From UBA4738 sp002413305 (GTDB lineage Bacteria > Actinomycetota > UBA4738), in NCBI GenBank assembly GCA_036847185.1, contig DAIUAM010000046.1, positions 1-22,699 of the forward strand: DNA of 22,699 nt, given 5' to 3'. The position numbers were made by a program, and so were the translations under genes. Below are positions 14,409-21,367 of this stretch, one piece after another; within the stretch, counting starts at the first letter, position 1, and each line of letters starts with the position of its first letter. Below the pieces are notes generated by a model. The model was not told where the DNA came from. It did not search any database and saw only the letters and a program-made list of their open reading frames with translations.

Positions 14409-15449
14409 TCACCGGCGCCGGGCGGGAGCCTCCATCCAGGGCGGCACGTAGCCCCGGTCGACGTCGTGCAACGTGGTCCCCGGCGGGATCAATCCGTCGA
14501 TCGCGTCGAGCGTCTCGGTGTCCAGCCGCGTGTCGGCGTACCCGAGCAGCTCGGTGAGCTGCCCGGGTGTCCGGGGTCCGATGATCGTCGAGGTGACCGA
14601 CGGGTGAGCCTGGGTGAACGCGACGGCCAGCTCGGTCACGGTCATGCCGGCCCGTCCGGCCAGCGCGATCAGGTCTTCCACCACGTCGAGCTTGCGGGCG
14701 TTGCCCGCCTCTGCCACGTCGTAGCGCTTGACGATGGGCGTCCCGCGTTCGGCGTAGCGCACCGCCCGCGAGTCCTTCGCCACCTCTTGCCCGCGGCGGT
14801 AGCGGCCGGCCAGCCACCCGCCGGCCAGCGGGCTCCACACGATCACGCCCATCCCGTACGTGCGGGTCACCTCGAGCACGTCGTTCTCGATGTGCCGCAC
14901 GAAGATCGAATACGGCGGCTGCTCGCAGACGAACCGCTCCAGCCCGCGCTCCCGGGACACCTGCTGCGACTCGACGATCTGGAAGGCCGGGAAGGTCGAA
15001 CACCCCAGGTACCGGACCTTCCCCTCGTGGACGAGGTCGGTCAGCGCGCCCAGCGTCTCCGCGATGTCGGTGTCGGGATCCGGCCGGTGGATCTGATACA
15101 GGTCGATCCGGTCCGTCTGGAGCCGCCGGAGCGAGTCTTCGACCTCGCGTACGATCCACAGCCGCGAGTTCCCGCCCCGGTTCTGGCCCTTGCCCATCTG
15201 GCCGTGGACCTTGGTGGCCAGGACGACGTCGTCCCGCCGGCCCTTCAGGGCCTTGCCGACGATCTCCTCGGACGCGCCCTCGCCGTACACGTCCGCCGTG
15301 TCGACGAAGTTGACACCCGACTCGATCGCCGCGTGGATCATGCGGACGCATTCGGCTTCGTCACCGTTGCCCCACGGGCCGAACATCATCGTCCCCAGGC
15401 ACAGGGCGCTGACCTTCACCCCGGTCGAACCGAGCACGCGGTACTCCAT
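14409..15449 (-). CDS. Aldo/keto reductase
   Basis: The 346-residue TIM-barrel oxidoreductase has the full catalytic tetrad: Asp50 (FVDTADVYG), Tyr55, Lys80 (LATKVHG) and His121 (YQIHRPDPD). The N-terminal MEYRVLGSTGVKVSALCLGTM and the C-terminal IIGPRTPGQL (NADPH-binding) are standard for the large AKR groups related to YajO/Kv-beta. It should reduce an aldehyde or ketone with NADPH in the cytoplasm. It starts 10 bases after the split-barrel-UbiA gene stop with GAGGG four bases upstream of the ATG, so it is the last gene of that operon. It may therefore act on the same pathway, but this family is very common and the link is only positional. Confidence 0.92.
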   Translation of the reverse strand: MEYRVLGSTGVKVSALCLGTMMFGPWGNGDEAECVRMIHAAIESGVNFVDTADVYGEGASEEIVGKALKGRRDDVVLATKVHGQMGKGQNRGGNSRLWIVREVEDSLRRLQTDRIDLYQIHRPDPDTDIAETLGALTDLVHEGKVRYLGCSTFPAFQIVESQQVSRERGLERFVCEQPPYSIFVRHIENDVLEVTRTYGMGVIVWSPLAGGWLAGRYRRGQEVAKDSRAVRYAERGTPIVKRYDVAEAGNARKLDVVEDLIALAGRAGMTVTELAVAFTQAHPSVTSTIIGPRTPGQLTELLGYADTRLDTETLDAIDGLIPPGTTLHDVDRGYVPPWMEAPARRR

Positions 15450-15459
15450 CGCGCCCTCG

Positions 15460-16833
15460 CTATCGAAGGAAGAACGGGGCCGGGTGCAGGAGATGCCCCG
15501 CGGCGATGGCGATCACGTAGCCGGCGATCAGCAACATGCCGGTGGCCAGATGGAGCTGGATGTTCTTCGCCATCCTCGGCATGAGCTGATACGGGCTCTC
15601 GTAGAACTCCTGGAGGCCGCGGTACACCGGGAGCGCCAACGGCGCGGCGGCCAGGGCCACGATGGCCGGCACGGGGAGCAGCCCCGAGAGCACGCCCGCC
15701 AGGATCAGGCCGAACGTGGCCACGACGCTCGCGGCGTAGACACCGATGACGGTCCGCTTCGACCACCGCACCGGGAGCGTGCGCTTGCCGGCCAGCGCGT
15801 CGCCCGGCCGGTCCGGTACCTCGTTCACGTACAGGATCAGGGCGACCAGGATGCCGACGGGGATCGACGCGTACACGGCCTCCCAGCTGAACGCCTGCGC
15901 CTGCACGAAGTACGCCCCCAGGGCCATGATCGGGCCGAAGCCGAGGAACACGGCGATCTCGCCCAGCCCCCGATGGACGAGCCGCAGCGGGGGCGCCGTG
16001 TAGAACCAGCTGATGGCCGCGCCCAGCGCGCCGATGGTGAGCACGGCCCAGAACGATGTCGCCAGCGCAAGGTAGATCCCGATCCCCAGGCCCACGGCGT
16101 AGAAGCCGAGCGACATCGCGGTCATCTGGCGCATGGAGAGCAGCCCGTAATGGATCACCCGCGATCCCCCGCTGAACTGGGTGGGCGTCACGTTCGCCGC
16201 GTCGGCCCCGCTGGCCGTGTCGAACACGTCGTTCGCCACGTTGAGCCCCAGGTGGACGCACGCGCCGGCGACGAGGGTCAGGATCGCCAGCCCCCAGTGC
16301 CACTGCCCGTGGGAACCCGCCACCGCGATCCCCAGGCCGATCGGCACGATGGTGGCCGACAGGAACGGCAACCGGGTGGCCCGCAGGAAGAGCCAGAACG
16401 GCGAGAGCTTCGGCTTGACCGCGCGGCCCTGTTCGACGCCGACCCGTTCCATGTAGCGGTGGGCCTGGGGGACCCCGCGCTCGGAGAACTCGAAGAAGGT
16501 CATCTCCTGTTCGTCCCAGCGCTGGACGCTGGTGGGGCGGAGCTCGAGCCGGCCGTCCACCGGCCGAAGCGTCCCCCACAGGGAGACGTAGCGGCGTTCG
16601 TCGTAGCCGACCCCCGGCTGCGGGCGGATGTGGCTGAAGACGACGTTGACCTCGCGATCCGTCGGCGGAGCCGCCTCGTCGCCGGCCACCACATCCAGCA
16701 GGACCACGCCACGGTCCGGGACGGGCGTGAACCCCGTGGCCACGCTCATCGGGTAGCCGTCGTCGCCCACGAACGCGATGACCGCATGGGTGTAGCGGCC
16801 CTCCAGCGTCTCCAGCAGCGTCGCGGTGCTCAT
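15460..16833 (-). CDS. Split-barrel (PPOX-type) domain fused to a UbiA-family prenyltransferase
   Basis: The 457-residue protein has two parts. Residues about 1-133 form a pyridoxamine-phosphate-oxidase-like split barrel (HAVIAFVGDDGYPMSVATG, then a GVVLLDVVAG strand, YVSLWGTLRPVDGRLELRP). Residues about 140-457 are a polytopic UbiA prenyltransferase with the first Asp-rich motif NDVFDTASGAD (201-211) and the second NEVPDRPGDALAGKRTLPVRW (337-357), similar to MenA. The family transfers a polyprenyl chain to an aromatic acceptor in the membrane with Mg2+ and polyprenyl diphosphate. The split barrel might bind FMN or F420 and reduce the acceptor or product; this is inference. The ATG overlaps the stop of the stand-alone split-barrel gene (ATGA). 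The frame is continuous with no stop or start between domains, so the fusion is real. Confidence 0.9.
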   Translation of the reverse strand: MSTATLLETLEGRYTHAVIAFVGDDGYPMSVATGFTPVPDRGVVLLDVVAGDEAAPPTDREVNVVFSHIRPQPGVGYDERRYVSLWGTLRPVDGRLELRPTSVQRWDEQEMTFFEFSERGVPQAHRYMERVGVEQGRAVKPKLSPFWLFLRATRLPFLSATIVPIGLGIAVAGSHGQWHWGLAILTLVAGACVHLGLNVANDVFDTASGADAANVTPTQFSGGSRVIHYGLLSMRQMTAMSLGFYAVGLGIGIYLALATSFWAVLTIGALGAAISWFYTAPPLRLVHRGLGEIAVFLGFGPIMALGAYFVQAQAFSWEAVYASIPVGILVALILYVNEVPDRPGDALAGKRTLPVRWSKRTVIGVYAASVVATFGLILAGVLSGLLPVPAIVALAAAPLALPVYRGLQEFYESPYQLMPRMAKNIQLHLATGMLLIAGYVIAIAAGHLLHPAPFFLR

Positions 16834-17315
16834 CGTCCCGCCTCCAGCAGCTCGAACACCTGCGGAGCCTTCGACGTGTCGCCGTCCTCCCACAGGAAGG
16901 CACGCCGGGGGGCGATCTCGATCACGCCGCGCTCGAAGAACAGCGGCAGGGCGACCCGCTTGCCCAGGAAGAAGTCGATGGCCGGCTCCTTCTTGCGCCA
17001 GATGGGGAGCACCCGCTCCCAGCCGGCGTGGAGGTCGGCGTCGTCGACGATCGCGTCGCCCTGGATCGTGGCTCGCCGGAACCGTTCGACGCTGACCGCG
17101 TTCGGGTCGGAGATCGAAAGGGACACCTTCGGGTTCGCCTTGATGTGTTCGAGCTTCCTGCTGAACAGGATGCTCGAGGTGAGGTAGATCAGGCGGCCGT
17201 CGTACAGCGGGATCAGCGGATGCGTGACCGGACGGCCGTGCTCGTTCAGGACGGTGAGCTCGCCGACCAGCGCGGTGTCGAGCAATTCCTCGATGGGTTG
17301 AGGCAGGATTCCCAT
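16830..17315 (-). CDS. Stand-alone PPOX-like split-barrel protein
   Basis: The 161-residue protein belongs to the pyridoxamine 5'-phosphate oxidase/FMN-binding split-barrel superfamily, which includes F420- and FMN-dependent reductases. Visible features are ELTVLNEHGRPVTHPLIPLYDGRLIYLTSS near residues 19-48, KLEHIKANPKVSLSIS (54-69), RRATIQGDAIV (80-90), and a C-terminal helix. The sequence is typical of actinobacterial members, of which many use F420. It has no membrane segment. The ATG at 17315 has GGAGG 9 bases upstream. It is the first gene of an operon with the split-barrel-UbiA fusion (4-base overlap) and the aldo/keto reductase. A functional pairing with the fusion is likely; the cofactor and substrate are not known. 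Confidence 0.85.
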   Translation of the reverse strand: MGILPQPIEELLDTALVGELTVLNEHGRPVTHPLIPLYDGRLIYLTSSILFSRKLEHIKANPKVSLSISDPNAVSVERFRRATIQGDAIVDDADLHAGWERVLPIWRKKEPAIDFFLGKRVALPLFFERGVIEIAPRRAFLWEDGDTSKAPQVFELLEAGR

Positions 17316-17357
17316 GGCGGTGCGCCTCCCTCGGTGCGGGCGTTGCTTCCACTGGTG

Positions 17358-17363
17358 ACGATA
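17358..17363 (-). promoter_or_regulatory. -10 box (TATCGT) for the split-barrel operon
   Basis: On the minus strand TATCGT lies about 42 bases before the ATG at 17315, giving a leader of roughly 35 bases that carries the GGAGG ribosome site. A hairpin that could end the upstream CPBP transcript lies immediately before it. No -35 is clear. Confidence 0.3.
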
Positions 17364-17371
17364 GCCGAAGG

Positions 17372-17386
17372 AGCACGAACCGTGCT
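17372..17386 (-). terminator. Hairpin after the CPBP gene
   Basis: AGCACG-AAC-CGTGCT is a perfect 6-bp stem with a 3-base loop that begins two bases past the CPBP stop codon. There is no U tract. It probably separates the LLM-UbiA/CPBP unit from the split-barrel operon. Confidence 0.4.
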
Positions 17387-17388
17387 GT

Positions 17389-18027
17389 TCAGCGCGGGGC
17401 GGTGGGCGCAACCAGGAAGATCCACACGTCCCAGGCGACGTGGCTGACGATCAGGGCGCCCATCGGCATGCCGGCCGCGGCGAGCGCGGACCAGTAGGCG
17501 CCTGCGACGCCCGCCGCACCGGTCAGCGTGAGGTTCCCGGTTACCACGTGCGCTCCGCCGTAGGCGGCGGCCGCGGCGGCCGCGCCCTTCCACCTTCCCA
17601 GCCGGGTTCGCTGCAGGCGCCGCTGGACGAACCCCCGCCAGAAGAGCTCCTCCGCCGGGCCGATGACCAGCGCCAGCCGGGCGGCGATCTCCGGCTTCGG
17701 GCGGAGCCGGTCGAGCGCGTAGATCTCGCCGATGTCGTCCCCTCCGGTGGGCAGCAGCTTCCGGGCCAGCCGGTCCCCCGCCTGGAAGACGCCGTACAGG
17801 CCGGCCGCGGCGGCCAGCCCCAGCCCGATGTCCTTCTTGCGGATCCGGATGTCTCGGCGGAGGTCGCGTTCGCTCACCAGGGCCAGTGTGCCCAGGACGG
17901 TTCCCGCCGACGTCATCCGCTGCCAGAACCGCTCGCGGTCGCCGAGGAACGTGTGGGCGAACGCGCCGTAGGCGAGAGCGAGCCCCGCCGCCAACAGCGG
18001 GTCACGCCGGTGTCCTTCCGCGATCAC
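17389..18027 (-). CDS. CPBP-family intramembrane metalloprotease
   Basis: The 212-residue membrane protein carries the CPBP (CAAX-protease/bacteriocin-processing) motifs: EELFWRGF with Glu126, Glu127 and Arg131, GGAH with His160, and HVAWD with His196 and Asp200. Several hydrophobic segments surround them (about 11-26, 42-52, 66-82, 148-158, 170-186, 189-208). Known eukaryotic relatives cleave prenylated CAAX proteins, and bacterial members work on peptides or other membrane substrates. The start is a GTG at 18027 that overlaps the stop of the LLM-UbiA gene (GTGA), with no ribosome site, so it is translationally coupled. The pairing with a prenyltransferase is suggestive but CPBP genes occur in many settings. 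A basic loop (RRDIRIRKKD) lies at 58-67. Confidence 0.85.
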   Translation of the reverse strand: MIAEGHRRDPLLAAGLALAYGAFAHTFLGDRERFWQRMTSAGTVLGTLALVSERDLRRDIRIRKKDIGLGLAAAAGLYGVFQAGDRLARKLLPTGGDDIGEIYALDRLRPKPEIAARLALVIGPAEELFWRGFVQRRLQRTRLGRWKGAAAAAAAYGGAHVVTGNLTLTGAAGVAGAYWSALAAAGMPMGALIVSHVAWDVWIFLVAPTAPR

Positions 18028-20021
18028 CGGACGGTCGCCGCCAGGGCCACGCCCAGCACCAGCAGCCCGCCGAACAGGGCGTGGAGCTGCGCGGTCTGGA
18101 GGTCGATCATGGCGATCGCCCGCTGCTGCCCGGAGGCGCCGAGCTCGGACGAACGGATCTGCCGGACCAGCAGGGGGAGGGAGAGCATGGCCAGCAGCGC
18201 CAGCGGGGGGAGGGCCTTCGTCGCGACGGCCATCGAGAGCGCCACGTAGGCCCCGACCACCAGCGAGACGTACCCGATGTGAGCGGCGCGCCGCCCGGCC
18301 TTGATCGAGAACGTGGCGATCCCGGCGCGGGCGTCGTCGCTGATGTCGCGCCATTCGTTCCCGTGCAGGATCGCCGCCACCAGCAGGCCGACCGGCAGGC
18401 TGAGCACCACGGCCCGCCAGGCGAAGGTCCCCGTGACCACGTAGTACCCGCCGACCACCATCAGCGGGCCCATCAGCAGGAAGACCAGCGGGAGCCCCAG
18501 CGCCCGGAACTTGTACTGGAGCGGAGGCATCGTGTACCCCGCCCCGCCGACCAGCCCGGCCAGGCCCAGCAGAAGCACCGGCCAGCCGCGTTCGGCGATC
18601 AGCCACACACCGAGCCCGGCCGACGCGGCGAAGGCGAACAGTGCCACAGCGAACGCTTCGCGCTCGGTGAGCCGGCCCTTCAGCAGGGCGTGGCTGGCCC
18701 GGGGCGAGGTGATCGTGTCGATGCCCTTGCGGACGTCGTAGATCTCGTTGATCACGTTCGTCCCGATGTGCAGCAGGAGGCCGGCGAACAGCGCCCCCAC
18801 GAACAGGCTCCAGTGGAACCGGCCCTCGAAGGCGGCCAGCGCCCCGGCCGCGGCAACGGGGACGGTGGAGGCGGTGAACGAGAAAGGACGGACGATCTCG
18901 TACCACGCGGCGAGCCTCCGCCGGAGGCGAGAGCCGGTGGTGAGTCTGCGGTCGTCGAACGAAACGGTCGTCCCCGCTTCGTGTCCCCCCACCAGCACGG
19001 GCTCACGCGCGGCTTCGGTCCCGTAGTCGACCGCTGCCTCGATGACCTCGGCCACCTGATCGTCCTCCTGCACGACCGGCTGCAGGAGCGGCAGGTTCAT
19101 GCCGGCCTGGTGGTACTCCCAGGCCCGGGCGGCGACGTCCTCCCGCGTCCCGCACAGGACGAACGCGTCCATCATCTCGTCGGGGATGAGCTGCGCGGCC
19201 TCGTGGTAGTCCTCCGCGCGCCAGAGACCGAAGATGCGGTCTCGAAGCTCGAGGTCCAGCCCGGCGCGGTTCAGCGCGACGTCGGTTTGGATGGCCATCA
19301 TGTAGATGACGAAGGGTTCGCGCTTCGCGCGGTTCAGCGCCTCCCGGCGGCTCTCGTCGACCAAGGTGAACAGGTAGCCGGCGATGTCCACGGCATCCTC
19401 GGGCCGGCCGGCTTCGACCGAGGCTCGCCGGACCTTCGGGACCATGCCCCGGAACGACGCCAGCGACTCCAGGGGGCGGGACAGGTACCCGTCACCCTTC
19501 TGGCCGGCGAGCCGGAGCATCGGCGTCCGGTACCCGGCCACGTAGATCGGGACTTGATGGACGGGCGGGAACATCGGCTCGACGGGGGGGACGTTCGGCG
19601 TGCCCGGCGGGATGCGGCGGCCGGCCCACAGTTCGCGCAGCGTGTCGATCGCTTCGGAGATGACATGGACGGCCTCGGCCGGGTTGTACCGGATGCCCAT
19701 CTGGGCCAGGCGGAGCGGCAGCGCGCTCCCCAGCCCGAGGATCGTGCGGCCGGGAGCCATGTCGTCGATCGCGCTCACCGTCATGGCCAGCAGCACTCGG
19801 TGGCGGGTGAACGGGTTCAGCGCGCCCATCGCCACGCGGATGTCGGGGACCTGCGAGGCGATGGCGCTGGCGTAGGTCACGGCGTCGCGTTCGAAGTAGG
19901 AGTCGTGGATCCAGACCGAATCCAGGCCCTCGCGGCGGGCGACGTCGGCCCACCGGACGACCCGGGCGACCTCCCCGCGAGCCGCCAGTCCCAGTCCGAC
20001 CGGACGAGCCAGATCCGCCAT
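18024..20021 (-). CDS. LLM-class (F420/flavin) oxidoreductase fused to a UbiA-family prenyltransferase
   Basis: This 665-residue protein joins two enzymes. Residues about 1-340 are an LLM-class oxidoreductase (bacterial luciferase-like TIM barrel), with GLGSA at 96-100, YVAGYRTPMLRLAGQKGDG (160-178), and no membrane segment. Many actinobacterial LLM enzymes use F420, as methylenetetrahydromethanopterin reductase does. Residues about 365-665 form a UbiA prenyltransferase with NVINEIYDVRKGID (422-435) and GNEWRDISDDARAGIATFSIKAG (554-576). In the first motif the usual Asp after Asn is Glu426. A linker of about 25 residues joins the two, and the frame has no interruption. It has a TAGCAT box 9 bases before its ATG and is coupled to the CPBP gene downstream. 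I know of no characterised enzyme with this architecture. Confidence 0.9.
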   Translation of the reverse strand: MADLARPVGLGLAARGEVARVVRWADVARREGLDSVWIHDSYFERDAVTYASAIASQVPDIRVAMGALNPFTRHRVLLAMTVSAIDDMAPGRTILGLGSALPLRLAQMGIRYNPAEAVHVISEAIDTLRELWAGRRIPPGTPNVPPVEPMFPPVHQVPIYVAGYRTPMLRLAGQKGDGYLSRPLESLASFRGMVPKVRRASVEAGRPEDAVDIAGYLFTLVDESRREALNRAKREPFVIYMMAIQTDVALNRAGLDLELRDRIFGLWRAEDYHEAAQLIPDEMMDAFVLCGTREDVAARAWEYHQAGMNLPLLQPVVQEDDQVAEVIEAAVDYGTEAAREPVLVGGHEAGTTVSFDDRRLTTGSRLRRRLAAWYEIVRPFSFTASTVPVAAAGALAAFEGRFHWSLFVGALFAGLLLHIGTNVINEIYDVRKGIDTITSPRASHALLKGRLTEREAFAVALFAFAASAGLGVWLIAERGWPVLLLGLAGLVGGAGYTMPPLQYKFRALGLPLVFLLMGPLMVVGGYYVVTGTFAWRAVVLSLPVGLLVAAILHGNEWRDISDDARAGIATFSIKAGRRAAHIGYVSLVVGAYVALSMAVATKALPPLALLAMLSLPLLVRQIRSSELGASGQQRAIAMIDLQTAQLHALFGGLLVLGVALAATVR

Positions 20022-20030
20022 ATGGTCGCA

Positions 20031-20036
20031 ATGCTA
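20031..20036 (-). promoter_or_regulatory. -10 box (TAGCAT) for the LLM-UbiA gene
   Basis: On the minus strand TAGCAT ends 9 bases before the ATG at 20021, giving a very short or absent leader. It shares the 58-base intergenic gap with the divergent nitroreductase promoter. Confidence 0.45.
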
Positions 20037-20066
20037 GCCGCGCCGCACGTTCGGGGCCCTGTCGAG

Positions 20067-20072
20067 TAGTGT
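20067..20072 (+). promoter_or_regulatory. -10 box (TAGTGT) for the nitroreductase gene
   Basis: TAGTGT ends exactly 7 bases before the ATG at 20080, so transcription should begin at the start codon. It is divergent from the LLM-UbiA promoter, 30 bases away, so the two may be controlled together. Confidence 0.45.
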
Positions 20073-20079
20073 CCTGGGG

Positions 20080-20727
20080 ATGGGACTGGACATGCCGCTC
20101 CAGGAGGCGATGCAGACCCAGCGCGCCATCCGCCGCCTGAAGCCCGACCCGGTCGACGACGAGGTGCTCCTCCGGTGCATCGAGCTCGCCCTGAAGGCGC
20201 CCACCGGCAGCAACGCGCAGAACTGGGCGTGGATCGTCGTCCGCGATCCCGAGGTGAAACGCAAGCTGGCGAGGTTCTACCGGCAGGCGTGGAGCATCTA
20301 CGGCAGCCTCGGCCGCCGACGGGTGGGCAGCGACGCCAAGATGCTGCGGGTCATCGATGCGGTGCAATGGCAGGTCGATCATTTCGAAGAGGTGCCGGTC
20401 CTGGTGGTGCCGTGTCTCCGCGGCCTCGCTCCTCGTTTCTTCTCGGTGTTCCCGACCGGCGGCTCATCTCACTACGGCTCGATCTACCCGGCGATCCAGA
20501 ACTTCCTGCTCGCCTGCCGGGCCGAAGGGCTTGGCGCGGCGCTCACGACCCTGCCCCTGTGGTCGGTGTTCCAGGCCCGCCGCGCACTCGGCCTCCCGCT
20601 GAACGTCCAGCCCTGCGCGGTGATCCCCGTGGGCTGGCCGAAGGGCCGGTACGGCCCCACGACACGCAAGCCCGTCGAAAAGGTCGTGCATTACGACCGC
20701 TGGGGAAACCGCAAGCCGAAGGCCTGA
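20080..20727 (+). CDS. Nitroreductase-family FMN oxidoreductase
   Basis: The 215-residue protein has the nitroreductase fold. The N-terminal MQTQRAIRRLKPDPV matches the RR-x-R-x-F/L phosphate-binding start of FMN nitroreductases, SAPTG/N is represented by LKAPTGSNAQNWAWIVV (38-54), and GSIYPAIQNFLLACRAEGLGAALTTLP (residues about 132-158) is the dimer and FMN core helix. The C-terminal part has VIPVGWPKG. It should carry FMN and reduce a substrate with NAD(P)H in the cytoplasm; the family also reduces quinones and other activated carbons. It diverges from the LLM-UbiA fusion over 58 bases, which may mean shared control. The acceptor is unknown. Confidence 0.9.
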   Translation: MGLDMPLQEAMQTQRAIRRLKPDPVDDEVLLRCIELALKAPTGSNAQNWAWIVVRDPEVKRKLARFYRQAWSIYGSLGRRRVGSDAKMLRVIDAVQWQVDHFEEVPVLVVPCLRGLAPRFFSVFPTGGSSHYGSIYPAIQNFLLACRAEGLGAALTTLPLWSVFQARRALGLPLNVQPCAVIPVGWPKGRYGPTTRKPVEKVVHYDRWGNRKPKA

Positions 20728-20743
20728 GTCGCTCGGGGGTCAG

Positions 20744-20755
20744 CACGCTGGCGTG
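20744..20755 (+). terminator. Weak hairpin after the nitroreductase gene
   Basis: CACGC-TG-GCGTG is a perfect 5-bp inverted repeat, 16 bases past the stop. There is no T run. A second longer-loop repeat (CACCGA at 20766-20771 with TCGGTG at 20786-20791) follows. Both are weak and could be chance. Confidence 0.25.
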
Positions 20756-20812
20756 TGCAAGCGTTCACCGATGTTCCTTGTTCGGTCGGTGCAGAAGAAC
20801 CGTTCAGTGGCA

Positions 20813-21211
20813 TCAAGCGAACTCAGTGAGGTGAGCAGCGACCCACCAGCGATTGTCGAATGGATCATGGAATCCTCCGACACGATCGCCCCAGGGCTGG
20901 TTGGTCGGCTCCAGGATTGCGGTAGCCCCTGCCACCAGGGCGGCGCGATAGGTCACATCGACATCATCCGTGTAGGCGAAGAGCACGCACGGTCGCGCAG
21001 GATAAGCCTCGCTCGCTTCACTGAGCATCACCACCGAGTCACCGATACGCACGCTGGCGTGCCCGATCCGGCCATCCGATGTCAGCTCCCGCTCCCCGTC
21101 TTCTTTGCCGCCGAAAACGGTGGCCAGGAACTCGATCAGGGGCTCCACTCCAGCGACGAGGATGTAGGGGTTGACGCTGTGGTAGCCCTTCGGTAGCGGA
21201 ATGCCAGCCAT
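20813..21211 (-). CDS. VOC-family (glyoxalase/PhnB-like) protein
   Basis: The 132-residue protein has the PhnB-like vicinal-oxygen-chelate pattern. YHSVNPYILVAGVEPLIEFLATVFGGKE (16-43) is the first beta-alpha-beta-beta unit, GHASVRIGDSVVMLSEA the next strand pair, and PTNQPWGDRVGGFHDPFDNRWWVAAH (residues about 107-128) the closing unit. The usual metal-binding Glu/His set of true glyoxalase I is incomplete, as is common for PhnB-type members, so the role is unknown. The ATG at 21211 is chosen because GAGGGG lies six bases upstream; a GTG at 21229 is also in frame. The gene and its flanks have visibly lower GC than the rest of the window and lie next to the insertion sequence, which suggests recent acquisition. 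Confidence 0.85.
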   Translation of the reverse strand: MAGIPLPKGYHSVNPYILVAGVEPLIEFLATVFGGKEDGERELTSDGRIGHASVRIGDSVVMLSEASEAYPARPCVLFAYTDDVDVTYRAALVAGATAILEPTNQPWGDRVGGFHDPFDNRWWVAAHLTEFA

Positions 21212-21327
21212 TGAATTCCCCTCTATCACGTGAGAAGGTTAGACAACATCTCCCTTCGGGTGCCACGACCGGCGGCTTCCTGAAGGAGGTGTTCTCGGGT
21301 CGCATGCGAACATCAACGGCGTCGGTG
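21212..21327. other. Leader of the VOC gene and left flank of the IS
   Basis: This stretch contains the GAGGGG site of the VOC gene, a possible -10 (TAACCT on the minus strand, 21236-21241) and no convincing coding frame. An ATG at 21304 gives only eight codons before the IS border. The last three bases, GTG (21325-21327), are duplicated on the other side of the IS. Confidence 0.5.
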
Positions 21328-21355
21328 TGAATCGCCCTGGGTTCGATGGAGACTC
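21328..21355 (+). repeat. Left terminal inverted repeat of the IS
   Basis: 28 bases starting TGAATCGCCCTGGG. Compared with the right end, five positions differ, all between bases 15 and 25 counted from the tip. The outer 14 bases are identical. Confidence 0.9.
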
Positions 21356-21367
21356 GCGTGATTGGGT

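Noticed and set aside
15190..17187. Long plus-strand frame opposite the split-barrel-UbiA operon
   Set aside because: Shadow frame; it has no hydrophobic or catalytic pattern, while the other strand has both UbiA motifs.
17886..20069. A 727-codon plus-strand frame opposite the LLM-UbiA fusion
   Set aside because: It translates into Arg/Gly/His-rich low-complexity protein with no domain. The minus strand has clear LLM and UbiA motifs. It is a shadow of GC-rich codon third positions.
20743..21061. Thirteen-base repeat GCACGCTGGCGTG at 20743-20755 and 21049-21061
   Set aside because: One copy lies inside the VOC coding sequence (His-Ala-Ser-Val) and the word is its own near-palindrome. Two copies are not enough to call an element.
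21301..21327. Start of a gene interrupted by the IS (GGAGGT site and ATG at 21304)
   Set aside because: The frame stops after 8 codons at the IS border. Joining the flanks gives only 12 codons before a stop.
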